From CALWOS01 sp963595735 (lineage in GTDB: Bacteria > Bacillota > Clostridia > Oscillospirales > Oscillospiraceae), in assembly GCA_963595735.1 (NCBI GenBank), contig CAVBJJ010000007.1:1-64000 (forward strand): a stretch of DNA of 64,000 nt, in the 5' to 3' direction. This document shows positions 50,277 through 59,017 of the stretch, in pieces (position 1 is the stretch's first letter; each line of letters begins with the position of its first letter). Below the pieces are notes generated by a model. The model saw nothing but the letters and a program-made list of their open reading frames with translations. It had not been told where the DNA came from and ran no database searches. Made by a program: the position numbers and the translations under genes.

Positions 50277-51349
50277 TATTTATCGGCTCCGTTCTGCCAT
50301 CTGAGCAGATAGCTCTTGATTCGTTTCAGCACATTTGTGACCAGCGTAAAGATCAGGCAGATCACAAACAGCGCGGCAAAGGATTTGTCATAGCTTGCCC
50401 AGCCGGTCTGCCAGGTCATGTACCAGCCAAGGCCGGACTTCACGCCCAGCATTTCGGCGATCATGATCGCCACGCAGGAGGAACTCATGGCCTGGGTGCA
50501 GCCCTGCAGGATAGAGGGCATGGCATGGGGGATCGCCACATGGAATACCAGCTGACGGGTGTTTGCGCCAAGGGTCTTGGCCGCGTCGAAGTAGTCCCGT
50601 CCCACATTGGAAATACCTGTGATGGAGGCCACCGTGACGGCAAACCAGGAGCCAAGCGCAATGATGAACACCGCGCCGCCGAACAGGGAGGTGGCGATGA
50701 CCATGATAATGGGGATCCAGGTGGAGGTGGGGATGGGGCCTAAAAACTTGATGATGGGGTCTAACCAATAGCGCGCCCGCTTGGAGTAGCCGCAGGCAAT
50801 GCCCGTTACCAGACCCAGCCCAACGCCGATGCCATAGCCCAACAGCAGCAGCTTCAGCGTGTTCAGGGTGCAGTCCAGGAGGATTTTATAATCGACCAGG
50901 AAGGCATTGATAATATAGTTCATGCAGGGCACGAACGGCTGTTTTAGAACGCCGGTTTTCAGCGTGAGGATATCATACAGCGCCAGGAACAGGAACAGCG
51001 CCGCCAGATGAGGCGCCCGGTAGTGCAGCTTTTCGTAAAACTGCTTTTCCCCCATGTGCTTTTTGCCCAGGGCGACCAGAAAACATACCAGATAGATCGC
51101 CATGCCGGCGCCAAGCACCCAGATATAATGCCAGGGCTTGGGGTTGCTGCTGTGGTTGGGCAGCAGCACATATTCCGCAATTGACACACAGCCGCACAGC
51201 AGCGGCAGGATCATGAGGATTGCCTCCGCCGTTTTTTGGGCGGGGGTTTTTTGCTTTTCCTCCAGCTCCTTCAGCTGGCGGCGGTTCAGACTGGCCAGCT
51301 GGGCGGGATCGGCGACGGTTTCCTTTTTTACCTTGACAGGATCTGACAT
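50276..51349 (-). CDS. ABC transporter permease, SsuC-like with extended N-terminus
   Basis: A 357-residue permease. The C-terminal 230 residues carry the BPD_transp_1 domain with the ATPase-coupling loop DAAKTLGANTRQLVFHVAIP. The N-terminal 120 residues add a charged cytosolic stretch (LNRRQLKELEEKQKTPAQKT) and extra membrane segments not present in typical 250-260-residue SsuC proteins. First gene of the operon, with a near-consensus promoter at 51388-51416. Confidence 0.92.
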   Translation of the reverse strand: MSDPVKVKKETVADPAQLASLNRRQLKELEEKQKTPAQKTAEAILMILPLLCGCVSIAEYVLLPNHSSNPKPWHYIWVLGAGMAIYLVCFLVALGKKHMGEKQFYEKLHYRAPHLAALFLFLALYDILTLKTGVLKQPFVPCMNYIINAFLVDYKILLDCTLNTLKLLLLGYGIGVGLGLVTGIACGYSKRARYWLDPIIKFLGPIPTSTWIPIIMVIATSLFGGAVFIIALGSWFAVTVASITGISNVGRDYFDAAKTLGANTRQLVFHVAIPHAMPSILQGCTQAMSSSCVAIMIAEMLGVKSGLGWYMTWQTGWASYDKSFAALFVICLIFTLVTNVLKRIKSYLLRWQNGADK

Positions 51350-51387
51350 AATATCGCGTTCTCTTTCCTTTAGTATAAAGCATATCT

Positions 51388-51416
51388 ATTATATTGACGA
51401 CGCCGGATTTAGTCAA
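51388..51416 (-). promoter_or_regulatory. Promoter of the ABC operon
   Basis: Minus-strand TTGACT, 17 bases, TATAAT: near-perfect sigma-A promoter 39 bases before the permease start. Confidence 0.88.
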
Positions 51417-51500
51417 ATTGGACTTTATAATCATAATTGTATTCCATCGGTTTTACCGATAATAAAGGGGGCTTTTCTCCGGGAAAAGTCCATGAAAAAT

Positions 51501-51529
51501 CCCCTGCTGCAAAAGCCTTGCAGCAGGGG
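51501..51529 (-). terminator. Terminator of the LTA-synthase-like gene
   Basis: CCCCTGCTGCAA and TTGCAGCAGGGG, 12-bp perfect stem with a 5-base loop; on the minus strand it is followed by ATTTTTC. Confidence 0.9.
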
Positions 51530-51548
51530 AAAATCGAAAAAGCGAAAA

Positions 51549-53444
51549 CTATGGGTCAACGGGGGCGTTTTTAGCCGGCAGGACGCCGCCGGAGGCTCTG
51601 GCCAGGTAATACTGGGCATAGCGCAGCTGCTGGAGCTTTTCCTTGGTGGACTTGCGCAGCTTGTCCTCATGCACCAGCTTGGAGCCGTCCAGATACCAGT
51701 CGTTGCTGGTGACAATGGGGGCGATCTCCCGCAGGGTGTTGCTCAGCTTCAGGAAGGACGGGCCGTCCCAGCCGAGCTGGGAGAACAGCTCGTTCATCAT
51801 AAAGCAGGCGCTGATATCCGGTCCCTTGCCCACCAGGTCGGTTCCCAGGGCTTCCTTGGCGGCGTCATTGGCCCAGAAGAGATATTCGGTGGAATAGTAG
51901 TTATAAAAGCCGTCTTCCGTGTCCAGATCCAGGTCGATGCCCAGGGCGGCATAGGTGCTGTTCTGGTCGCCCAGCCAGGGCTTGTGGTCGCCGTAGATCA
52001 CCAGCACGACCGGTTCTTCATAGTCCCGAAAGGCATCCGCCAACGCCTGGAGCTGATAGCCGGTGTCCTCGATGCCGGTGAGATAGGAGTTGACCACGCT
52101 GTAGTCGTAGTCGGAAAGTCCCTCGTGGGGGACATATTCCCGGTCAAAGCTCTTGGTGTCCGTGGCGTAGGGGCCGTGGTTCTGATAGGTGACATTAAAG
52201 GAGAACACCGGGGACTGCTCCTGCTCGATCTGCTTTTTGCAGTAATCGGCAACATCCGCCAGGAATTCCGCATCGGCGGGGATCCACTCCGAGCCAAGCT
52301 CGGTGTTGTAGTAATTGTCTTGGAAACGGCTTTCGCCCAGACCCAGGTTGCGGTTGATGTTCAGCCGGTTATAGAAGTCCTTGTATCCGGCGTGGGCGGC
52401 GTTGATGGCATAGCCCTGGTCGGAGAAGTAGCGGGCATAGCTCCAGGCGGGGGTGCGGAAGCTTTGCAGCTCACAGGCGCCGGTGAGGAAGCTGCGCTCC
52501 GTGTTCACCGTGCCGCCGGAGAAGATGTTGGTCACCAGCCGGCCGGTGTAGGATTCCTCCTGAAGTTGGTGGTAGCAGCTGTAGGGATCGACCCCGGTGA
52601 TGCAGTCGCTGATCTTGGAAAGATCCACATAGGCCTCCAGCATGACGGAGATCACGCTGACCTTTTTCTCCTCCGGGATATCGTCCGTGTCGTACTGCTC
52701 CAGCAGCGCAACGGCCTCCTGCTCGTCATAGCCCTCCGGCGGCGGGGTGCGCATGGACTGGAAGCTGTACAGGAAGGGATAAAAGCCGCCCCGGGAGATA
52801 TACTGGTTTACCTCGATCCAGCTGTTGAGCTCCGACCAGCAGGGCAGGGAGTTATACAGGCTGGTGCTGGTGTAGGTTCCTATGAGCACGGTCAGGAACA
52901 GATACAGCATGATCAGCGGCATCAGCAGACGGGGGGCGATATGAGAAAAGCGCCCGCGGAAAAAGCGGAATAAAATGACCGCCAGCGCCACGGTGATGAC
53001 AATGGTCAAGATATGCGCCCGGGTGAAGCTGGCATAGCGCTGGCTCATCTGCGCCGCTTCTTTATACAGCGCCAGATCCTTGGCATAGATCGCATCGCTG
53101 CGTGCCAGCAGCATCCAGCCCTGGGCAAAAGAGAAAATCAGGCAGATCAGGCTGCTGAAGGCGAAGCCGAACCAGGCGCGGTTGGAGATGAACCAGAAAA
53201 ACAGGCTGATGAGCACAAAGGGAAGCAGATTGAGTGCCAGCAGCTTGGGACTGCTCAGGTAAAACTTGAGCAGCGGAAAACCGTAGGTGCCGGTGCAGAA
53301 ATACAGTCCCAGAATGCCCACCACGCAGGAGAACAGGCACAGCACCAGACCGGTACACAGCAGCTGGGAAACACTTTTCCGCAGGCTCAGGACAGGCTTT
53401 TCGGCGGAAGCTTTTTTTCTTATTTTGTTTTTGGCGTGAGACAT
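51549..53444 (-). CDS. LTA-synthase-family membrane sulfatase
   Basis: Start at the ATG 53444, eight bases after GGGAG; the upstream in-frame codon lacks a site. The 631-residue protein has four to five N-terminal membrane segments and a large extracellular sulfatase domain (about 255-590). The nucleophile Thr lies in SGGTVNTERSFLTG, and metal and phosphate ligands in YQNHGPY and IYGDHKPWLG. It transfers glycerol-phosphate-type groups from lipid in LTA synthases, or modifies other envelope polymers. Its own promoter and terminator make it monocistronic. Confidence 0.88.
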   Translation of the reverse strand: MSHAKNKIRKKASAEKPVLSLRKSVSQLLCTGLVLCLFSCVVGILGLYFCTGTYGFPLLKFYLSSPKLLALNLLPFVLISLFFWFISNRAWFGFAFSSLICLIFSFAQGWMLLARSDAIYAKDLALYKEAAQMSQRYASFTRAHILTIVITVALAVILFRFFRGRFSHIAPRLLMPLIMLYLFLTVLIGTYTSTSLYNSLPCWSELNSWIEVNQYISRGGFYPFLYSFQSMRTPPPEGYDEQEAVALLEQYDTDDIPEEKKVSVISVMLEAYVDLSKISDCITGVDPYSCYHQLQEESYTGRLVTNIFSGGTVNTERSFLTGACELQSFRTPAWSYARYFSDQGYAINAAHAGYKDFYNRLNINRNLGLGESRFQDNYYNTELGSEWIPADAEFLADVADYCKKQIEQEQSPVFSFNVTYQNHGPYATDTKSFDREYVPHEGLSDYDYSVVNSYLTGIEDTGYQLQALADAFRDYEEPVVLVIYGDHKPWLGDQNSTYAALGIDLDLDTEDGFYNYYSTEYLFWANDAAKEALGTDLVGKGPDISACFMMNELFSQLGWDGPSFLKLSNTLREIAPIVTSNDWYLDGSKLVHEDKLRKSTKEKLQQLRYAQYYLARASGGVLPAKNAPVDP

Positions 53445-53509
53445 ATGCAGGGCTCCCGAAAATGGTAAAGTAATGTGCAGATGATGCAAAAAATTGTCGA
53501 AACAATGCG

Positions 53510-53538
53510 ATTATAACACTTTTCGGCAGCGCTGTAAA
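53510..53538 (-). promoter_or_regulatory. Promoter of the LTA-synthase-like gene
   Basis: Minus-strand TTTACA, 17 bases, TATAAT. Confidence 0.7.
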
Positions 53539-53598
53539 TTGGAAAATGCAAGCAGCGGCGGGACATTTTCGATCTTTATCCCGGGGAAAGGTATGAAA

Positions 53599-53634
53599 AA
53601 ATGCCGCTCCGAAAAGGGAGCGACATTTTTAATT
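53599..53634 (-). terminator. Terminator after tspO
   Basis: AAAAATG-CGCTCC and GGAGCG-CATTTTT with one mismatch; it overlaps the tspO stop and has U-runs on both sides. Confidence 0.75.
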
Positions 53635-54099
53635 CCACAGGGCAATGCACAGGTTTAGATATCCGGCGAAGCTCAGCCAGACCAGATAGGGTACCAGCAG
53701 AAAGCCCGCCGGGCGGGAGATCCACCGGAACTGCCGCCAGGTAAGCAGCACCAGCACCCACAGCAGAAGCAACCAGATAAAAGCGGGGGTATACAGCTTC
53801 CACTTGAAAAACAGCAGCGGCCAGAAAAAATTCACCAGCAGCTGCGCCAGATAAAAGCCCCAGGCGTGTTCCTGATCCCGGGGCGGCACCGGCGCGGCAA
53901 GCACCTTGTAGGAGGCCAGACCTATGCACAGAAACAGGATCGTCCACACCACCGGAAACAGCGCCGCCGGCGGCGAAAGGGGCGGCAGCTTCAGGGCGTG
54001 GAACAGGGACATATCTCCCCGGGTCAGCAGGGCGGAAAGTCCGCCCACCGCCAGCGGCAGCGCCAGGCAGGGGATCAGCTTTTTCCATTGGACACGCAA
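53629..54099 (-). CDS. tspO: TspO/MBR-family membrane protein
   Basis: I prefer the TTG at 54099, since GGAGGTGA lies five to eight bases upstream; the in-frame GTG at 54108 overlaps that ribosome site. The 156-residue protein has five membrane segments and the family motifs PPLSPPAALFPVVWTILF, ASYKVL and NFFWPLLFF. TspO proteins bind porphyrins and related ligands in the membrane. The ribosome site is buried in a 16-bp hairpin (54103-54157). Confidence 0.88.
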   Translation of the reverse strand: MRVQWKKLIPCLALPLAVGGLSALLTRGDMSLFHALKLPPLSPPAALFPVVWTILFLCIGLASYKVLAAPVPPRDQEHAWGFYLAQLLVNFFWPLLFFKWKLYTPAFIWLLLLWVLVLLTWRQFRWISRPAGFLLVPYLVWLSFAGYLNLCIALWN

Positions 54100-54102
54100 A
54101 AA

Positions 54103-54157
54103 AATCACCTCCGGGACAAAAAGCGTGTTTGCTTTAGTGTATGTCCCGGAGGTGATT
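54103..54157 (-). promoter_or_regulatory. 16-bp inverted repeat that buries the tspO ribosome site
   Basis: AATCACCTCCGGGACA (54103-54118) and TGTCCCGGAGGTGATT (54142-54157) are perfect inverses. In the leftward transcript the second-transcribed arm holds GGAGGTGA of tspO and runs straight into a U-run, so the structure is both a terminator for the methyltransferase and a block on tspO initiation. Confidence 0.7.
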
Positions 54158-54176
54158 GTATGCGCGCTTGCCGCGA

Positions 54177-54878
54177 TTATTTTTTGCCGAAATACAGCAG
54201 CTGGGTGCAGCGCTCGATGCCGTCCCGCGCCACCTGCGCCACAATGGCCTCGGCCTCCGCCTTGAGCTTGGCGTAATCGGGGTGATCCTTCAGCTTTTCC
54301 ACCTTTTCCGGCAGCTTGGGCGTTTTGGCCGCCAGCTTGGCATCGGTGGCGGCGTCCTCCCGGAACTCCAGCACCTGGACATCCTTCAGGGGCAGACGGT
54401 CGCAGATGGCGATGATCTCCGCCTTTTTCCAGGTGGGGACCTGGTAGCCGCCGGTGAGCATATCCAGTTTGGCCTCAAAGCTGTGCTGGGCAAAATGCGC
54501 CTGCTGGGCGCGGTTCTGGTTGTCGGAGAACATCTCGTTGACCACAAAATAGCCGCCGGGCTTGAGCACGCGGAGCATTTCGTCAAGCACCTTGTTGTAA
54601 TCGGCAATGTGGTGCAGGGTATTGCTGATGGCGACCAGCGCAAAGCTGTTGTCGGCATAGGGGATGGCCGCGCCGTCTCCCAGAACGAACTCCACACCGT
54701 CGTCCGGATGCTTTTCCTTTGCCTGGGCAAGCACCTTTTCGCTGCACTCCAGGCCAATGACCTTTTCCGCGGCGGGAACGGCCTGGCGCAGGCGCAGGGC
54801 GAACTCGCCAAAGCGGGTACCCACATCCAGGGCGGGGCCGGCGGGCAGATCCGGAAACAGGGTTTTCCAATCCAACAT
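54177..54878 (-). CDS. Class I SAM-dependent methyltransferase
   Basis: A 233-residue methyltransferase; AAGGAG precedes the ATG. Motif I is ALDVGTRFGEFALRL, the acidic motif II is IGLECSEKVL, and SNTLHHIADYNKVLDEMLRV with LKPGGYFVV is the Methyltransf_11 signature. No substrate domain beyond a Lys/Glu-rich C-terminal helix. It lies upstream of tspO on the same strand; a small-molecule methyltransferase is likely. Confidence 0.9.
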   Translation of the reverse strand: MLDWKTLFPDLPAGPALDVGTRFGEFALRLRQAVPAAEKVIGLECSEKVLAQAKEKHPDDGVEFVLGDGAAIPYADNSFALVAISNTLHHIADYNKVLDEMLRVLKPGGYFVVNEMFSDNQNRAQQAHFAQHSFEAKLDMLTGGYQVPTWKKAEIIAICDRLPLKDVQVLEFREDAATDAKLAAKTPKLPEKVEKLKDHPDYAKLKAEAEAIVAQVARDGIERCTQLLYFGKK

Positions 54879-54929
54879 GATAGCAGGTCTCCTTTTCTTA
54901 GCTTAGGTATATGGTAGAGTATGAAAAAA

Positions 54930-54960
54930 TCTGTGCCCACAGAAGTGGGCACAGACCTTT
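54930..54960 (-). terminator. Terminator between the nicotinate cluster and the methyltransferase
   Basis: TCTGTGCCCAC and GTGGGCACAGA with AGAA loop; U-runs on both sides. Confidence 0.85.
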
Positions 54961-55010
54961 TTACAATTCCAATAAGGCAAATGCCCTATAAGATTTATGC
55001 GGTTTTTGAA

Positions 55011-56429
55011 TTACTCCGCGTCCACCAGGACGATGCCCAGGCGCTTGGCAGCTTCCTGTGCAGCGGGCAGATCGGAGGCGTTGCGCAGCACCAGACGGCC
55101 GCCGCCGCGGTTGAGGGAGTCCACAAAGACCTTGTTGCCCTTGTCGGTGACGATGGTCACGCGCTGGATGGAGGGCTCGTGATCCTCCACGATGTTGACC
55201 TTGATGCCGTCGGCCTTAACGCGGTCAACGGACTTCTCATAGGCCTCGTAGTCGGAGGTAGAGCAGCCGTAGCAGGCGCCCATCAGCACGCCGGGGATAT
55301 TGATGGTGCGGCGAGCGAACAGTTCAGGATACAGCTCGATGGTGATCTCCTTGACCTTCTCATCCTTGCCCATGAGCTCGTGGGCGATACGGCCGCAGTT
55401 GGTGGGGCTGCCCACAGCCTGGCTGGATCCGCCGACAACGGCGTCGCCCAGGGTGTTGAGGATGGGAGCGGAGCCGACAGCCAGCTTCTTGGCGATTTCC
55501 TTGGACTTCTCCAGGGTATCGGCGATCTGCTTCTTCTCGGCATCGCGAACCTCCTGGGTGACCAGGGATTCCACATTCTCGGTGCGCTGGAAGAAGGGCT
55601 CCATGTACTCCACAACGATGGGAACGATGTTCTTGGCAGAGCTCTTGTGAACCAGAGAAGCCATGGACAGCATGACATCGAAGGGAACATTGACGGTCAT
55701 CTCCACGGTGGTGCACAGACGGCCGGCATACATACCGCCCAGGATGGCGCCGCCCACATGAGCGGTACACAGAGCGGGAACCAGAACACGGGGGGTGCAG
55801 GGCACGCCGACGGTGGGAGACATGGCCAGAACCATGGCCTTTTCCATCTGCTCGGCGTTGCCGCCCTTCAGGTGGACGGTAGCGGCGGCGATGCAGGCGG
55901 AACCGGCGCCATAGCCCTCCAGGTTGCAGCCGGTGGTGACCTTGGCAACGCGGAACAGGGAGCCGATCTTCAGCATCAGGGCAGCGACCTCGGCCACAGT
56001 GGTCTCATCGGTGCCCACATCCATCAGGGCGCGGATGAAACCGGTGTAGGGACAGGGATCGCCGGTGCCGGCGCAGGGGCGAACACCGATGCAGTGGTTG
56101 CCGACCTCGGCCGCGACGGTGTACATCAGCGCCTTGTCCAGCAGGATATCGTCAAAGATCTTGCCGGGGCCCATCTCCTTGAGCTGGGTGGGAACAGTAC
56201 CCAGCAGGAAGCTGTTGCCGCCGGTCACGCCGATCTCCACAGCCTTCAGGTTGTGGGAATAGACATCCATAACGGACTTGAGCAGAGCGTCGCGATCCAG
56301 ACCGGTGCGCAGCTCGCTTTCGGTCAGGACAACATCCATCACGCGGACATTGTATTCCTTGGACAGGGCAAAGACCTCGCCCATCGTCAGGGGGAGTTTT
56401 TCCTGGATGACAGATCTCATATCGGACAT
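55011..56429 (-). CDS. hmd: 2-(Hydroxymethyl)glutarate dehydratase-type Fe-S enzyme (serine dehydratase alpha-like)
   Basis: A 472-residue protein related to the alpha part of [4Fe-4S] L-serine dehydratases, with Cys-containing motifs CIGVRPCAGTGDPCPYTGF, VTTGCNLEGYGAG and GACYGCSTSD. In nicotinate-fermenting clostridia the enzyme of this family dehydrates (S)-2-hydroxymethylglutarate to 2-methyleneglutarate, the substrate of Mgm encoded at 60348. The specific name rests on that neighbourhood; a plain serine-dehydratase-like enzyme cannot be excluded by sequence alone. AGGAGG precedes the ATG, and a terminator separates it from dml. Confidence 0.8.
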   Translation of the reverse strand: MSDMRSVIQEKLPLTMGEVFALSKEYNVRVMDVVLTESELRTGLDRDALLKSVMDVYSHNLKAVEIGVTGGNSFLLGTVPTQLKEMGPGKIFDDILLDKALMYTVAAEVGNHCIGVRPCAGTGDPCPYTGFIRALMDVGTDETTVAEVAALMLKIGSLFRVAKVTTGCNLEGYGAGSACIAAATVHLKGGNAEQMEKAMVLAMSPTVGVPCTPRVLVPALCTAHVGGAILGGMYAGRLCTTVEMTVNVPFDVMLSMASLVHKSSAKNIVPIVVEYMEPFFQRTENVESLVTQEVRDAEKKQIADTLEKSKEIAKKLAVGSAPILNTLGDAVVGGSSQAVGSPTNCGRIAHELMGKDEKVKEITIELYPELFARRTINIPGVLMGACYGCSTSDYEAYEKSVDRVKADGIKVNIVEDHEPSIQRVTIVTDKGNKVFVDSLNRGGGRLVLRNASDLPAAQEAAKRLGIVLVDAE

Positions 56430-56473
56430 GGGAATTACCTCCTAAGTAATTATATATATGGTTGGAATGAAAA

Positions 56474-56506
56474 ACGGGAGTACCACCTGAGAGGTGGCAC
56501 TCCCGT
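56474..56506 (-). terminator. Terminator between dml and hmd
   Basis: On the minus strand ACGGGAGTGCCACCT pairs with AGGTGGTACTCCCGT (one G-U) and is followed by TTTTT. A TATAAT (56449-56454) after it may start a separate hmd transcript. Confidence 0.8.
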
Positions 56507-56541
56507 CAGGTTGCCAGGGATAAAATCAGAACAGGACGGAC

Positions 56542-57429
56542 TTAGATGTTGGTTGCAACATCACGGCCGGTGGCGTACTTGGACTCGATCTCACGGATGC
56601 GAGGCAGACCCATCAGCTCGTTGAACTTGGGGAAGTCGATCATCATGTCGATCATGTTGGCGGTGGTACCGTCACGCTTCAGACCCTCCCACAGGTCGAC
56701 CATGGCCTTGGTGACAACATAGACGGAAGCAGTGGGATAGATGACCAGGTTGAAGCCCAGGCTCTTCAGCTCGTCGTTGACCATCAGAGGAGTACGGCCG
56801 CCCTCGACCATGTTGGCGATGGTCAGGCAGTTCAGGGTGTCGTTGATCTTCTTCATCTCGTCCTTGCCCTCGGGAGACTCGACGAACAGGATGTCGGCGC
56901 CGGCTTCCTTGTAAGCCTGGGCGCGATCCAGAGCCTCGTCAATGCCGTAAACGGTACGGGCATCGGTACGAGCCATGATCATCATGTTGCCCTCGCGGGT
57001 ATCGACGGCAGCCTTGATCTTACCGACCATCTCCTCCTTGGAGATGACCTGACGGCCGATCATGTGGCCGCACTTCTTGGGCATGACCTGATCCTCCAGC
57101 TGGATGACAGCGACGCCGGCCTTCTCGTACTCACGAATGGTACGGGTGACATTGACGGCGTTGCCGAAACCGGTGTCGGCGTCGGCGATGACGGGCACGC
57201 CAGCGGCCTCGACCATGTTGCCGGCACGCATGACCATTTCGCTCATGGTCATCAGGCCGACATCGGGCTGACCCAGGTGGCTGGCGCTCTGGCCATAGCC
57301 GGTCATGTAGACGGCGTCAAAGCCCAGCTTGCCGATGATCTTACCGGTCATCATGTCGTGTGCGCCGGGGGCGACAACAAAACCGTTGGTTGCGAACAGC
57401 TCGCGAATCTTCTTAGCTCCAGTGCTCAT
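56542..57429 (-). CDS. dml: 2,3-Dimethylmalate lyase-type enzyme (isocitrate lyase/PEP mutase family)
   Basis: Start at the ATG 57429 with AGGAG upstream; the longer in-frame version has no ribosome site. The 295-residue TIM-barrel protein has the metal-binding DADTGFG, the catalytic-loop KKCGHM, and TDAR/ESPEG motifs of the isocitrate lyase superfamily. With DmdAB at 62322-64000 it would split (2R,3S)-2,3-dimethylmalate into propionate and pyruvate, the last step of nicotinate fermentation. A methylisocitrate lyase-like role is the alternative; context favours Dml. Confidence 0.85.
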   Translation of the reverse strand: MSTGAKKIRELFATNGFVVAPGAHDMMTGKIIGKLGFDAVYMTGYGQSASHLGQPDVGLMTMSEMVMRAGNMVEAAGVPVIADADTGFGNAVNVTRTIREYEKAGVAVIQLEDQVMPKKCGHMIGRQVISKEEMVGKIKAAVDTREGNMMIMARTDARTVYGIDEALDRAQAYKEAGADILFVESPEGKDEMKKINDTLNCLTIANMVEGGRTPLMVNDELKSLGFNLVIYPTASVYVVTKAMVDLWEGLKRDGTTANMIDMMIDFPKFNELMGLPRIREIESKYATGRDVATNI

Positions 57430-57486
57430 TGGTAACACTCTCCTAAATAAAATTTTTGGAATATATAAAGGGTATTTGCGCAAAAA

Positions 57487-58935
57487 TCAGTTGCCAGGGG
57501 CTGCGGACATTCTTTCGATGTAATCCTTCAGGAAAGAAAGCGCTGCATCCGGGTAATGCTTACCCAGAACGCCCATGGAATACAGCAGGTAATCTCTGTC
57601 CAGAATGATCTGCGGATCCTCCGGCGGCAGCAGGGAAATACCAGGTTCGGCAAAGCAGGCCTGCACCATCGCCTTGGTCTTGACAGGATCGGAATGGACA
57701 AAAATACCACCCACACACAGCACGCGGCGCACGCCGCGCAGATCACGACCCACAGCGGAGCCGGCCATAACGCCCATAACGGCGTCGGTCTCGGTCACAT
57801 AGTAACCGGCATGGCGGCGCAAGGCCACATTGATGGCACACTGCGCCAGGGCGCGATCCAGGCAGGCCTCTTTTTCGTTTTCGGGAACATGGTCGGTGTG
57901 GGCTTCCAGTTCCTCGGTATACTCCAGGACTTCCTCCGGTGTGATATCGAATTTTTCGTCCATGGCACGAATCACGGCCTTGGGGCCGACCGCCTCCGGG
58001 ATGCCGGTCGCGCTCACGCGCAGACCCAGGTTGCCTTCCACAGTGCGGTAAGAGAACTGCTTTTCATTGTTGATGATCAGGCCACGCTCTTCGATGGCCA
58101 AATCCTCCAGCTCCGGCAATGCGGAGTGGATATCGGTAGTTGCGCCGCCCAGGTCGATCAGGATCAAACTGCCGATGCCGTCCTGCTCATAGGTACCCTT
58201 GGCCAGCAGCTCGCTGGCAAGGAGGACGGCGCCGGGGGTGGGAACTACGGTTTTATCCGCCAGACTGTTGCAATATTCCATCAGTCCGGAGGCTTTGGTA
58301 ATTTGCTTGATAAACTGCTCGTGAATGGCTTCCCGGGCGGGCTTGATGTTCAGGTCGTGAATGGTGGGCATGATGTTGGGGACGCGGACATAGGGAATGC
58401 CGGCCGCCTTGAACTTCTGCGCACACTCACGCTGGGCATACTTGTTGCAGGCGACGATGACCGTTGCGTGGCAATGTTCCAGTTCGCAGATCATGTCTGC
58501 GTTTTCGATTGCACAGGTCTCGTCTCCGCCGTCCGTTCCGCCGGAGAGCAGGATGATGTCGGGGTTGATTTCCCGGAGTACCTCACGGCGAAAATCCAGA
58601 GGTTCATCCGCAGAGACCACCTGCATCACGCGGGCGCCGGCTGTCATGGAAACTTCCTTGGCAGCCTTGGCTGTGACCCGGGGCATGAAGCCCAGGGCGA
58701 CCATACGCAGTCCGCCGGCGGCAGAGCAGGAGCTGTACCGGGCGGCGTCCGGGAAAATCTCCACGCCCTTGGCGCGGATGGCTTCCTCCGCATTTCTGGC
58801 CCCTGTGCCGATATCGAACAGGGTGGTGGGGGATTGTCCCCGCCCCAGAAAATGGAAGGTCTCGTTTTCCAGACAAAATGCGCAGGCTTTGGTGTAAGTG
58901 CTGCCTACATCGTAGACAACAATATTTGCAGTCAT
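57487..58935 (-). CDS. GlmL/MutL-family reactivating ATPase for a B12 mutase
   Basis: A 482-residue ASKHA-fold ATPase with phosphate-binding motifs DVGSTYTKACAF and LIDLGGATTDIHS, and the family stretch ILLSGGTDGGDETCAIENAD. AAGGAGG lies eight bases before the ATG. Related proteins accompany glutamate mutase and help reactivate or protect adenosylcobalamin-dependent mutases. Here the likely client is 2-methyleneglutarate mutase (60348-62225). Confidence 0.88.
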   Translation of the reverse strand: MTANIVVYDVGSTYTKACAFCLENETFHFLGRGQSPTTLFDIGTGARNAEEAIRAKGVEIFPDAARYSSCSAAGGLRMVALGFMPRVTAKAAKEVSMTAGARVMQVVSADEPLDFRREVLREINPDIILLSGGTDGGDETCAIENADMICELEHCHATVIVACNKYAQRECAQKFKAAGIPYVRVPNIMPTIHDLNIKPAREAIHEQFIKQITKASGLMEYCNSLADKTVVPTPGAVLLASELLAKGTYEQDGIGSLILIDLGGATTDIHSALPELEDLAIEERGLIINNEKQFSYRTVEGNLGLRVSATGIPEAVGPKAVIRAMDEKFDITPEEVLEYTEELEAHTDHVPENEKEACLDRALAQCAINVALRRHAGYYVTETDAVMGVMAGSAVGRDLRGVRRVLCVGGIFVHSDPVKTKAMVQACFAEPGISLLPPEDPQIILDRDYLLYSMGVLGKHYPDAALSFLKDYIERMSAAPGN

Positions 58936-59017
58936 GTGACTGGCCTCCTTTTTCCAGACATCGGGTCAGAGGAACGCGCCGCCGACCCGATGGTACGGAT
59001 CAAGATGGTTCCGGGAT

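Noticed and set aside
48227..51349. Assigning the ABC transporter to nicotinate uptake because of the nearby fermentation cluster
   Set aside because: It is a separate operon several genes away, and the NMT1/SsuA family has many ligands; there is no sequence evidence for nicotinate.
42715..54878. tRNA or rRNA genes in the chromosomal part
   Set aside because: I looked for cloverleaf-like CCA-ended stems and rRNA motifs and saw none in the window.
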